Below are positions 1 through 5,832 of a DNA stretch of 15,458 nt, in pieces. Numbering within the stretch: the first letter of the stretch is position 1; every line of letters begins with the position of its first letter. Below the pieces are notes generated by a model. The model saw only the letters and a program-made list of their open reading frames with translations, was not told where the DNA came from and searched no databases. Position numbers and translations under genes: made by a program. Source of the stretch: Pseudomonadota bacterium. GTDB lineage: Bacteria > Pseudomonadota > Alphaproteobacteria > Rhizobiales > Xanthobacteraceae. The stretch covers positions 1 to 15,458 of the forward strand of contig JAEZBA010000061.1 in assembly GCA_023430245.1 (NCBI GenBank), given 5' to 3'.

Positions 1-20
1 CGACGAGACCGTCCGGCGCA

Positions 21-45
21 GTGGCGTGGCGGGAGGCAACGCCAC
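21..45. other. Inverted repeat downstream of the first gene
   Basis: GTGGCGT at 21-27 pairs with ACGCCAC at 39-45 around an 11-base loop. It lies just beyond the stop of the minus-strand gene that ends at 58, where a transcription terminator would be expected. There is no T-run after it on the minus strand, so it is at best a weak or Rho-assisted terminator. Confidence 0.3.
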
Positions 46-57
46 GTCAGAAGGGGG

Positions 58-279
58 TCAGCAGCAGGCCATCAGGGGACAGCGCTCGCTTTCGGCGTCC
101 ACCGGTTCGAGGGTGGCTGCGATGCCGGACAGCTCGCTGGCGAGCGTTCCCGGATCGACCCCGTCGGCCTTCATCACCATGCGCACCAGCGGATCGGCGA
201 GAATCTCAGGAAAGGCCAAGGAACGGATCCGAGCCGCCCTTTCGGTTGCGGTGTAATTGCCGTAGATGGGGAAATGCAT
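58..279 (-). CDS. Small hypothetical protein (73 aa)
   Basis: I do not recognise a named family. The ATG at 279 (protein begins MHFPIYGNYTATERAAR) is preferred over an upstream start at 348 because a GGAG ribosome site lies about 9 bases before it and because the extra 23 residues would run into the repeat region at 333-373. The protein is soluble-looking, with no signal peptide or membrane segment. It has a helical middle rich in Ala, Leu, Arg and Asp, and a cysteine-containing tail (CPLMACC). The reading frame has ordinary high-GC codon use. It is divergent from the TetR-type gene at 415, with two operator-like repeats between them, so it is a likely target of that regulator. The product resembles short conserved hypothetical proteins I associate with Bradyrhizobium; that is memory, not a search result. 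Confidence 0.6.
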   Translation of the reverse strand: MHFPIYGNYTATERAARIRSLAFPEILADPLVRMVMKADGVDPGTLASELSGIAATLEPVDAESERCPLMACC

Positions 280-332
280 GGTCAAGGCTCCGGTCGGGGG
301 ATTTCGGACTGGCCGGCACCACTTGACTATGG

Positions 333-373
333 TACTGACCGGTAACACCTGCTAGTTACTGACCGGTAACACC
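333..373. promoter_or_regulatory. Two 17-bp direct repeats, probable TetR operators
   Basis: TACTGACCGGTAACACC occurs at 333-349 and again, identically, at 357-373. The spacing is 24 bp start to start. Each copy contains a partial dyad (TTAC/GTAA around ACCGGT in the second copy). The repeats fill the gap between the divergent hypothetical gene and the tetR-type gene. On the minus strand a TTGACA box (381-376) followed after 17 bp by TAACTA (358-353) could be the promoter of the hypothetical gene; the second repeat would then lie across its spacer. Binding by the adjacent TetR protein is inference from position and form. Confidence 0.6.
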
Positions 374-414
374 CCTGTCAAGGGGTCAGGAACAACAAAG
401 CCGACTTGTTCGCC

Positions 415-1005
415 ATGACCGCTGAAAAACTCGAGGTTTCAGAAAAGCTTCCGCCCCGCGACCGGATCATCGCCGCGGCGCGGGACCTGTTCTATCGCCA
501 CGGGATCCGGGCGGTCGGCGTCGATGCGATCGCCGAGGCCGCCGGCACCAACAAGATGACGCTCTATCGCCACTTCGATTCGAAGGACGCGCTGGTGGCG
601 GAATATCTGCGCGGTCTGGCGGCCGAGAAGCACGGCGTCTGGGCGGAACTGGAAATCGCGCATCCGGGGAACCCGCGCGCGCAGCTCGAGGCCTGGCTGG
701 GCGAGGCCGCACGCAACGTCAGCGATCCGAAATCGCGGGGCTGCGCGCTGGCCAATGCGGCTGTCGAATTGCCGGAGAAGGGGCATCCGGCGCGCTGCGT
801 GATCGAGCAGTGCAAGCAGGATGGCCGCGGCGAACTCGCCGCCCTGTGCCGTAAGGCGGGGGCCGAGAAACCGGAACTTCTCGCCGATCAGCTGTTCATG
901 CTGCTCGAAGGCGCGCTGGTTTGCACCCAGAGCACGGGGCACGAAGGGCCAGCCTGCAACTTCATCGAAGCCGGCCGCGCGATCGTCGCCGCGCATTTGC
1001 GCTGA
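415..1005 (+). CDS. TetR/AcrR family transcriptional regulator
   Basis: Predicted cytoplasmic DNA-binding repressor of 196 residues, the usual TetR length. Residues 15-62 form the N-terminal TetR domain: a first helix (RDRIIAAARDLFYRHG), then the helix-turn-helix at about 35-54 containing VDAIAEAAGTNKMTLYRHF. The rest is a helical ligand/dimerisation domain with a GCALANAAVELP stretch around 109-120 and five cysteines. A TTG at 406 would add three residues; I chose the ATG at 415, but neither start has a strong Shine-Dalgarno sequence (AGGA lies near 387), so the start is uncertain. Two identical 17-bp repeats stand directly upstream, which suggests autoregulation and control of the divergent small gene. 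The ligand cannot be told from sequence. Confidence 0.9.
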   Translation: MTAEKLEVSEKLPPRDRIIAAARDLFYRHGIRAVGVDAIAEAAGTNKMTLYRHFDSKDALVAEYLRGLAAEKHGVWAELEIAHPGNPRAQLEAWLGEAARNVSDPKSRGCALANAAVELPEKGHPARCVIEQCKQDGRGELAALCRKAGAEKPELLADQLFMLLEGALVCTQSTGHEGPACNFIEAGRAIVAAHLR

Positions 1006-1213
1006 CGTCGGGCTCGCTGTCGAAACTAGGGAACCGGCACCGCTGGCGACTCGCGCTGCCGCGCGCCGCGCACGAGTCCCATGCAGCTATTCGGACTTGG
1101 CCCGCCGCTTGTTACGGACCGAAACCATCATTTTTGTTTCGCGGATGCGTGATTTGCGGCGATGGATCGGGCTGCGTATGTCATCCTGACGAGGGCCAAT
1201 CTGGAGACATGCG

Positions 1214-2191
1214 ATGAATATCATTCGCCGCCGCGGCTGGGAGATACCGGAAAGCCAGGTGACTCCGGAGCATCTCTTCCTCAACCGCCGTGCGCTGCTG
1301 GCGGGCGCCGTCGGCGGAATCGGCGCGCTGTCTCTCGGGCAGGCCAACGCGCAGCGCATCGCCGACGTCGCCAATCTTCCCGATCCGACCGCCGATCTGT
1401 ATCCCGCCAAGGCGAACACCACTTATCCGGTTGATCGCCCGCTGACAGAGGAAAAGGTCGCGACCACCTACAACAATTTCTATGAGTTCGGCGGCGACAA
1501 GGCGATTGCGGCGCGCGCGCAGGCGCTGAAGATCAGGCCATGGACGGTAAAGATCGACGGCATGGTCGAGAAGCCGATGGAGATCGGCATCGACGACCTG
1601 ATCCGCAAAATGCCGCTCGAGGAGCGCATCTATCGGCTGCGTTGCGTCGAAGCCTGGAGCATGACGATTCCATGGACCGGCTTTCCGGTCGCGAAGCTCG
1701 TCGAACTCGCAAAACCGCTGTCGTCGGCAAAGTATCTGCAGATGGAGACCTTCAAGGATCCGTCGATGGCGCCCGGCCAGCGCCAGACCTGGTATCCGTG
1801 GCCTTACACGGAAGGTCTCACGATCGAAGAGGCCAACAACGATCTCGCCTTTCTCGTCACCGGCGTCTACGGCAAGCCGGCGCCGCGTCAGATGGGCGCG
1901 CCGATCCGTCTGGCGGTGCCGTGGAAATACGGTTTCAAGTCGGTGAAGTCGATCGTGCGCTTCCACTTCACCGACAAGCGCCCGAAAGGCTATTGGGAGC
2001 ACCTGCAGGCGCGCGAATACGGCTTCTGGGCCAACGTCAATCCCAAGGTCGACCATCCGCGCTGGAGCCAGGCGACCGAGGAAGTGATCGGCGATGGCGG
2101 CAAGCGCGTGCCGACCTTGCTGTTCAACGGCTACGGCGAATGGGTCGCCGATCTTTACAAGGGCCTGGAGAACGAACGGCTGTATGCGTGA
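1214..2191 (+). CDS. msrP: Protein-methionine-sulfoxide reductase, catalytic subunit MsrP
   Basis: Periplasmic molybdopterin enzyme (formerly YedY) that reduces methionine sulfoxide in oxidised envelope proteins. The 325-residue length is normal for the family. Residues 22-47 form a Tat signal with the twin arginine at 25-26 (LNRRALLAG) and a likely cleavage after AQANA-type residues near 47. Cys144 in RLRCVEAWSM is the expected molybdenum ligand of the sulfite-oxidase fold; PWKYGFKSVKSI near 236-247 and the WYPWPY segment near 193-198 are also family hallmarks. A GGAG site at 1203-1206 supports the ATG at 1214. MsrP normally receives electrons from the membrane haem protein MsrQ, usually encoded next door; no msrQ is present here. 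The gene ends against a palindromic repeat and a convergent ridA-like gene. Confidence 0.95.
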   Translation: MNIIRRRGWEIPESQVTPEHLFLNRRALLAGAVGGIGALSLGQANAQRIADVANLPDPTADLYPAKANTTYPVDRPLTEEKVATTYNNFYEFGGDKAIAARAQALKIRPWTVKIDGMVEKPMEIGIDDLIRKMPLEERIYRLRCVEAWSMTIPWTGFPVAKLVELAKPLSSAKYLQMETFKDPSMAPGQRQTWYPWPYTEGLTIEEANNDLAFLVTGVYGKPAPRQMGAPIRLAVPWKYGFKSVKSIVRFHFTDKRPKGYWEHLQAREYGFWANVNPKVDHPRWSQATEEVIGDGGKRVPTLLFNGYGEWVADLYKGLENERLYA

Positions 2192-2196
2192 CGGTC

Positions 2197-2232
2197 ATTC
2201 CGGGGCGCGCGCGAAACGCGCGAACCCGGAAT
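2197..2232. repeat. Palindromic intergenic repeat
   Basis: Outer arms ATTCCGGG (2197-2204) and CCCGGAAT (2225-2232) enclose an inner hairpin CGCGCG-AAA-CGCGCG (2208-2222). The form matches dispersed palindromic elements that I recall as common between genes in Bradyrhizobium. It sits between the converging ends of msrP and the ridA-like gene, so it could act as a two-way transcription stop or mRNA stabiliser. There is no T-run, so it is not a classic intrinsic terminator. Confidence 0.6.
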
Positions 2233-2269
2233 CCAGTGTCTGAGCGCGCGCTCCGCGACAACGAGCGGG

Positions 2270-2713
2270 TTACGGCGCCACCGCGATCGCCGATATCTCC
2301 ACCTTCACATCGCGGGGCAGCCGCGCCACTTCGACCGTCGCGCGTGCCGGCGGGTTCGTCTTGAAGAACGTCGCGTAGACGCCGTTCATCTTACCGAACT
2401 CGTTCAGGTCCTTCAGGAACACCGACGTCGAGACGATGTGTTCCATGCCGAGCCCTTCGGCGGCGAGAACGGCCTGCAGATTTTCCAGCACCAGCTTGGT
2501 CTCTTCCTCGATGGTGCCTTTCTTCAATTCCTTTGTCTTCGGATCGATCGCGATCTGTCCGGCGAGATAGATGGTCTTGCCGGCGCGGATCGCCTGCGAA
2601 TAGGGCCCGATGGCCTCGGGCGCATTCGGCGTGGAGATGACCTTGCGGTCCTGCGCCAGGGCGTGACCGGCGGCGAGCGAAACGAGAAGAGAAGCCAGCA
2701 GAGTTCTGCGCAT
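2270..2713 (-). CDS. RidA-family protein with an export signal
   Basis: Member of the RidA/YjgF/UK114 family (147 aa with its leader). RidA proteins hydrolyse reactive enamine/imine intermediates, but typical ones are about 130 residues and cytosolic. Here residues 1-21 (MRRTLLASLLVSLAAGHALAQ) form a classical Sec signal, so the mature protein probably works in the periplasm. The family signature is intact: GPYSQA at 36-41, the substrate-binding Arg124 in PPARATVEVARLP, and Glu140 in VEISAIA. Where E. coli RidA has Cys107, this protein has Thr126. The ATG at 2713 is chosen because it gives the leader and follows a good promoter; longer in-frame starts would swallow that promoter. It lies 100 bases downstream of the racemase-like gene on the same strand. 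Its substrate is unknown. Confidence 0.88.
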   Translation of the reverse strand: MRRTLLASLLVSLAAGHALAQDRKVISTPNAPEAIGPYSQAIRAGKTIYLAGQIAIDPKTKELKKGTIEEETKLVLENLQAVLAAEGLGMEHIVSTSVFLKDLNEFGKMNGVYATFFKTNPPARATVEVARLPRDVKVEISAIAVAP

Positions 2714-2743
2714 GGTGTCGACCCCGTTTTGATCCAGCCACCA

Positions 2744-2772
2744 ATTACAAGGGCGTCTCGCGAAACTTGCAA
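2744..2772 (-). promoter_or_regulatory. Sigma70-type promoter for the ridA-like gene
   Basis: On the minus strand, TTGCAA (2772-2767) is followed after 17 bases by TGTAAT (2749-2744), which matches the -10 consensus at five of six bases. Transcription would begin near 2737, about 24 bases before the ATG at 2713. This suggests that the ridA-like gene can be expressed without the upstream racemase-like gene. Confidence 0.55.
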
Positions 2773-2813
2773 GGGATCGCATGCGAGCGCGGGCGGCCAT
2801 AAAGCCGCAGCCG

Positions 2814-3914
2814 CTAGGCGTCAACCGCGTAACGCGTGACCGCGTCCTCGTCCCAATCGATGCCGGCGCCCGGGACATCCGGTATCTGGAGCATCCCATT
2901 CTCCACCCGGAACCGCCGCTGCAGCACCGGCTCGGCCCAGTCCTGCCATTCCAGCCAGTGTGCGGTTTCGGTTACCCGCATCATGTGGGCGGAAAATTCC
3001 GGATACAGGTGGGTCGACATCGGGATGCCTGCGGCGCCGGCAATCGCGGCGGCCCGCAACCATCCGGTGACGCCGCCGATCCGCATCAGGTCCGGCATCA
3101 CGAAGTCGCAGGCCTTTGCAGCGAGCGCATCGGCAAGATCGCGCGGGCCGTAGAAGTTCTCGCCGATCTGGACCGGCGTCTTGAGCTGCGCGGCCAGTTT
3201 GGCGGCTCCGGAAACATTCTCGTACAGGATGGGCTCCTCGATCCAGGTCAGCCCGAGATCGTCAATCGCCGGACAGCGCGCGAGCGCTTCGGCCATGTCG
3301 AGCCCCTGATTGAAATCCGCCATCAGCTCGATGTCGTCGCCAACAGCTTTCCGGATCGCCTCGATCGCGGCAATATCGTCGCGAAGCCGCGCGCGTCCGA
3401 GCCGGAGTTTCAACCCGCGGAAGCCGCCTTCGTCACGCAAGGCCGGCGCCTGCGCTGCAACCTCCGCCGCGTCCGCGAGCCATAGCCCGTTGCTGTTATA
3501 GGCCCGCACCGGCCCGATGCTGCCGCCCAGAAAAACACAGAGCGGTAAGCCTGCGGCCTTCGCCAGCGCATCCCATGCCGCCATGTCGAGCGCCGAAGCA
3601 GCGACCATCGACACGCCGGAGTACCCCATCAGATGCAGCGACCTGCGTGCCTTCGCATAAAGATCGGCCGGCGCCACGGGCTGGCCCTTGAACAGGACGC
3701 CGAAGTCGCGAATGACCGGCAACAGATAGTGGATCGATGCGGCATTGTATGGCCCGACATAGCTCCGTCCGGTGACGCCTTGCTCGGTCTCGAGATCGAT
3801 CAGGATCAGCGGCCAGTCCGAAATGGTCATGATCCGCGCCACGATCGGGCGCTTGAGCCTCAGCATCACGGCGCGTGCCGTGATGCTCCGGAAGGTGAGG
3901 GGACTCTGTTTCAT
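2814..3914 (-). CDS. Mandelate racemase/muconate-lactonizing enzyme family protein (enolase superfamily)
   Basis: Enolase-superfamily enzyme of 366 residues that would abstract a proton next to a carboxylate with help from Mg2+. It aligns over its length with Pseudomonas putida mandelate racemase as I remember it, at a constant offset of +5. Metal ligands are Asp200, Glu226 (in WIEEP) and Glu252 (in QIGENFYG). The Asp275-His302 dyad (MPDLMRIGGVTGW, MSTHLYPE) and Glu322 (HWLEW) are present. However, the K-x-K motif reads KLR: Lys169 is kept, but the position of catalytic Lys166 is Arg171 (codon CGG). It may therefore be a dehydratase or another reaction on a hydroxy acid rather than a true mandelate racemase. 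ATG at 3914 has GGAG 8 bases upstream; GTG at 3926 is less likely. The divergent tetR-type gene at 4006 is its probable regulator. The substrate is unknown. Confidence 0.9.
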   Translation of the reverse strand: MKQSPLTFRSITARAVMLRLKRPIVARIMTISDWPLILIDLETEQGVTGRSYVGPYNAASIHYLLPVIRDFGVLFKGQPVAPADLYAKARRSLHLMGYSGVSMVAASALDMAAWDALAKAAGLPLCVFLGGSIGPVRAYNSNGLWLADAAEVAAQAPALRDEGGFRGLKLRLGRARLRDDIAAIEAIRKAVGDDIELMADFNQGLDMAEALARCPAIDDLGLTWIEEPILYENVSGAAKLAAQLKTPVQIGENFYGPRDLADALAAKACDFVMPDLMRIGGVTGWLRAAAIAGAAGIPMSTHLYPEFSAHMMRVTETAHWLEWQDWAEPVLQRRFRVENGMLQIPDVPGAGIDWDEDAVTRYAVDA

Positions 3915-3977
3915 CGTCCGCTCCACAGGTGATGTCGAGGGAGCGTGTCAATCCCGCCAGCCGGTGTAAACTCACTG

Positions 3978-3995
3978 CCCGGTATACTTATCGGG
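3978..3995. promoter_or_regulatory. Palindromic operator over a -10 box
   Basis: CCCGGTA (3978-3984) and TATCGGG (3989-3995) form an 18-bp imperfect palindrome (six of seven positions pair). A strong -10-like TATACT lies at 3983-3988 on the plus strand, so a repressor bound here would block transcription of the tetR-type gene starting 11 bases later. No good -35 box is visible at the proper distance. The segment ACTGCCCGGTA (3974-3984) matches the core ACTGACCGGTA of the repeats near 333-373 at ten of eleven bases. Confidence 0.5.
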
Positions 3996-4005
3996 AGCGT
4001 AGGCC

Positions 4006-4593
4006 ATGCGGCGCAAAACCGAAACCACGCAACAACGCATCATCGATGCGGCCTATGAATGCTTCTGGCGGGCGGGATTCAACCGCACCTCGCTCGATAC
4101 CATCGCCGCGCGGGCCGGCGTGACCAAGCGCACGCTATATTCGTATTTTCGCAGCAAGGACGATCTGCTCGCGGCAGTGATGTCGCATCACAACGCGCTT
4201 GCCGCGCAACGGCTGCAACGCATCGGCGATCGCATGCCGTTGGACCGTGACGGATTGATCAACTCCTTTTTCGGTCAGCTTGCAGGCTGGGCCAATGCAA
4301 CGCCACGCTGGTCAGGCTCGGGATTCACCCGCCTTGCGATCGAGCTTGCCGATCTTCCCGGTCATCCGGCCCGCGCGCTTGCGCGTCGCGTCAAGGGTAC
4401 GACCGAGGGCTGGCTGGCCGAACGCCTGGCGCGCGCCCGGGTCGTCGATCCGGCCGCACGCGCTTGCGAGATCATGCTGCTGATGGAAGGCGCCATGGCG
4501 TTGACGCTGATCCACGGACATCGCCGCTATTTCGATGCGGCAGCGGATGCAGCCAGGCGTCTTGTTTCTGAGCCGGCAAAGCGTGCGGGCTGA
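4006..4593 (+). CDS. TetR/AcrR family transcriptional regulator
   Basis: Predicted repressor of 195 residues. The N-terminal TetR domain covers about residues 8-55: QQRIIDAAYECFWRAG forms helix 1, and the helix-turn-helix at about 30-49 contains TIAARAGVTKRTLYSYF, followed by SKDDLL. The remaining 140 residues are a helical effector domain with no recognisable ligand motif. GGGAG at 3993-3997, 8 bases before the ATG, supports the start. It is transcribed away from the mandelate-racemase-like gene across a 91-base gap that holds a palindromic operator, which is the usual arrangement for a regulator of the neighbouring catabolic gene. It is not a close copy of the other TetR protein in this window: outside the DNA-binding domain the two share little. 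Confidence 0.92.
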   Translation: MRRKTETTQQRIIDAAYECFWRAGFNRTSLDTIAARAGVTKRTLYSYFRSKDDLLAAVMSHHNALAAQRLQRIGDRMPLDRDGLINSFFGQLAGWANATPRWSGSGFTRLAIELADLPGHPARALARRVKGTTEGWLAERLARARVVDPAARACEIMLLMEGAMALTLIHGHRRYFDAAADAARRLVSEPAKRAG

Positions 4594-4616
4594 TTTTCAG
4601 GCGAAGGCTGGAACAT

Positions 4617-4650
4617 AAAAAAACCGGGCCGCGAGGGGAGCGGCCCGGTT
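4617..4650 (-). terminator. Strong intrinsic terminator
   Basis: A perfect 11-bp stem (AACCGGGCCGC at 4622-4632, GCGGCCCGGTT at 4640-4650) with a 7-base loop is followed on the minus strand by seven Ts (the A-run at 4617-4623). It would end the candidate small RNA and any read-through from lysR. On the plus strand the same hairpin has no T-run, so it would stop transcription from the tetR-type gene only weakly. Confidence 0.85.
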
Positions 4651-4757
4651 GAGTTTCATGTCGGCGCGGGAATGCCGACAATCACCTTCCAGAGGGGAAT
4701 CACTGTCCGCGGAAGGTTGCGATCTGGGAGGATTCGGAAACCACCCGCGTCCAGCAT
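4617..4757 (-). ncRNA. Candidate small RNA (or 3' UTR-derived RNA) ending in an intrinsic terminator
   Basis: No convincing protein gene fits here, yet the minus strand carries a complete transcription unit. A promoter-like pair TTGTGT (4792-4787) and CATACT (4769-4764) is spaced by 17 bases, giving a start near 4757 and an RNA of about 140 nt. The RNA would hold three hairpins: ACCTTCC/GGAAGGT (4684-4690 with 4711-4717), TGTCGGC/GCCGACA (4659-4665 with 4674-4680), and the terminator at 4622-4650 followed by seven Ts. An unpaired CCTCCC (4731-4726) resembles the anti-Shine-Dalgarno motifs used by rhizobial trans-acting sRNAs. Alternatively the structure is just the long 3' end of the trxB-lysR transcript. 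I cannot assign a known RNA family. Confidence 0.5.
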
Positions 4758-4888
4758 TTGAAAAGTATGAATATGCGCGGCGCTCCACACAACGCATTGT
4801 CACGTTGGTCAGCCATGCATTGTCTGCACGACGATCTGCCATGCGCATGCCGCAAGTCTTGTGCCGAAGGTAACGTGATGCGCAGCGA

Positions 4889-5791
4889 TCAGAAGGTCCA
4901 GCGCTGCGCTTTCGACACCAGGAAGTCGCGGAATACCTGCACGCGGGCGACCGACTTCAGTTCTTCCGGATAGACGAAATAGGCATCGAGCGTGATCGGA
5001 TCGGATTCGCTCAGCAACTGAACAAGTCCGCCATTTTCCTCGATCAGATAATCCGGCAGCAGGGCGATGCCGATGCCTTGCTGGCAGGCGCGCAACAGCG
5101 ACAGGATGTTGTTCACGACCAGCGCTGGCGTGCGTGCCGCCTTGCCTTCGCGGCCGACTTCCAGCGGCCAGTTGCGGTTCTGCAGGAAGGTCGGAATGTT
5201 CCCGCCACCGAGCAGCATGATCCGGTGGTTGTCGAGATCCTCGATCTTGGTCGGCGTGCCGAAGCGCTTGAGATATTCCGGCGACGCGTAGACGTGGAAA
5301 TGCACCGAGAACAGTTTGCGCTGGATCAGGTCCGGTTGCGTCGGAATACGCAAACGGATCGCCACGTCGGCCTCGCGCATGGCGAGGTCGAGTTCCTCGT
5401 CGGTCATGATCAGCGAGATCCGGATATCCGGATAGAGGTCGACAAACTCGCCGATCTTTGGAGTCAGCCAATGCGTGCCCAGCCCGACGGTCGTCGTGAC
5501 CTTGAGATCGCCATTCGGGCGCTCGCGGCTGTCGGTCAGCTTGGCGCGCGCCGATTCCAGCTTCATGAAGACTTCGTGCGCGGTGCGGTAGAGCAGTTCG
5601 CCCTGTTCAGTGAGGATCAGTCCGCGCGCGTGACGGTGGAACAGCGAAACGTTGAGTGCCTGTTCGAGCGCGCTCACCTGTCGCGACACGGCCGATTGCG
5701 ACAGGCCGAGCTGTTCACCCGCATGGGTGAAGCTGCCGGCTTCCGCGGCCGCGTGGAATACTTTGAGCTTGTCCCAATCCATGGCGCTCAT
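4889..5791 (-). CDS. LysR family transcriptional regulator
   Basis: LysR-type regulator of 300 residues. Residues 4-63 form the winged helix-turn-helix (FHAAAEAGSFTHAGEQLGLS, then QSAVSRQVSALE), followed by the linker helix and, from about 90 to the end, the periplasmic-binding-like effector domain (LKVTTTVGLGTHWLTPKIGEF). The start is uncertain: ATG at 5791 (MSAMDWDKLK), ATG at 5782 (MDWDKLK) and a TTG at 5818 are all in frame and none has a strong ribosome site; I took 5791. The gene begins 41 bases after the trxB stop on the same strand, so the two are probably cotranscribed. From memory, this LysR type with an MDWDKL start next to trxB is widespread in Rhizobiales. Its effector is not known to me. 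Confidence 0.93.
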   Translation of the reverse strand: MSAMDWDKLKVFHAAAEAGSFTHAGEQLGLSQSAVSRQVSALEQALNVSLFHRHARGLILTEQGELLYRTAHEVFMKLESARAKLTDSRERPNGDLKVTTTVGLGTHWLTPKIGEFVDLYPDIRISLIMTDEELDLAMREADVAIRLRIPTQPDLIQRKLFSVHFHVYASPEYLKRFGTPTKIEDLDNHRIMLLGGGNIPTFLQNRNWPLEVGREGKAARTPALVVNNILSLLRACQQGIGIALLPDYLIEENGGLVQLLSESDPITLDAYFVYPEELKSVARVQVFRDFLVSKAQRWTF

Positions 5792-5832
5792 CGCAAAACG
5801 TGATCGCTGCTGAAGCAAAGCGGCACCGCCTT

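Noticed and set aside
1120..1141. CGAAAC/GTTTCG hairpin with a T-run in its loop, before msrP
   Set aside because: Only 6 bp of stem with a 10-base loop, and the Ts lie inside the loop rather than after the stem, so it does not work as an intrinsic terminator on the plus strand.
1181..2056. Open frame of 291 codons on the minus strand
   Set aside because: Antisense to msrP, which shows a Tat signal and the molybdenum-ligand Cys.
3946..3951. TTGACA on the minus strand upstream of the racemase-like gene
   Set aside because: A good -35 sequence, but the position 17 bases downstream is CTGTGG, and a start from it would fall almost on the ATG; I could not support a promoter.
4597..4848. Open frame of 83 codons on the minus strand across the candidate sRNA
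   Set aside because: It reads through the strong terminator hairpin and T-run, has no family likeness, and lacks a ribosome site.
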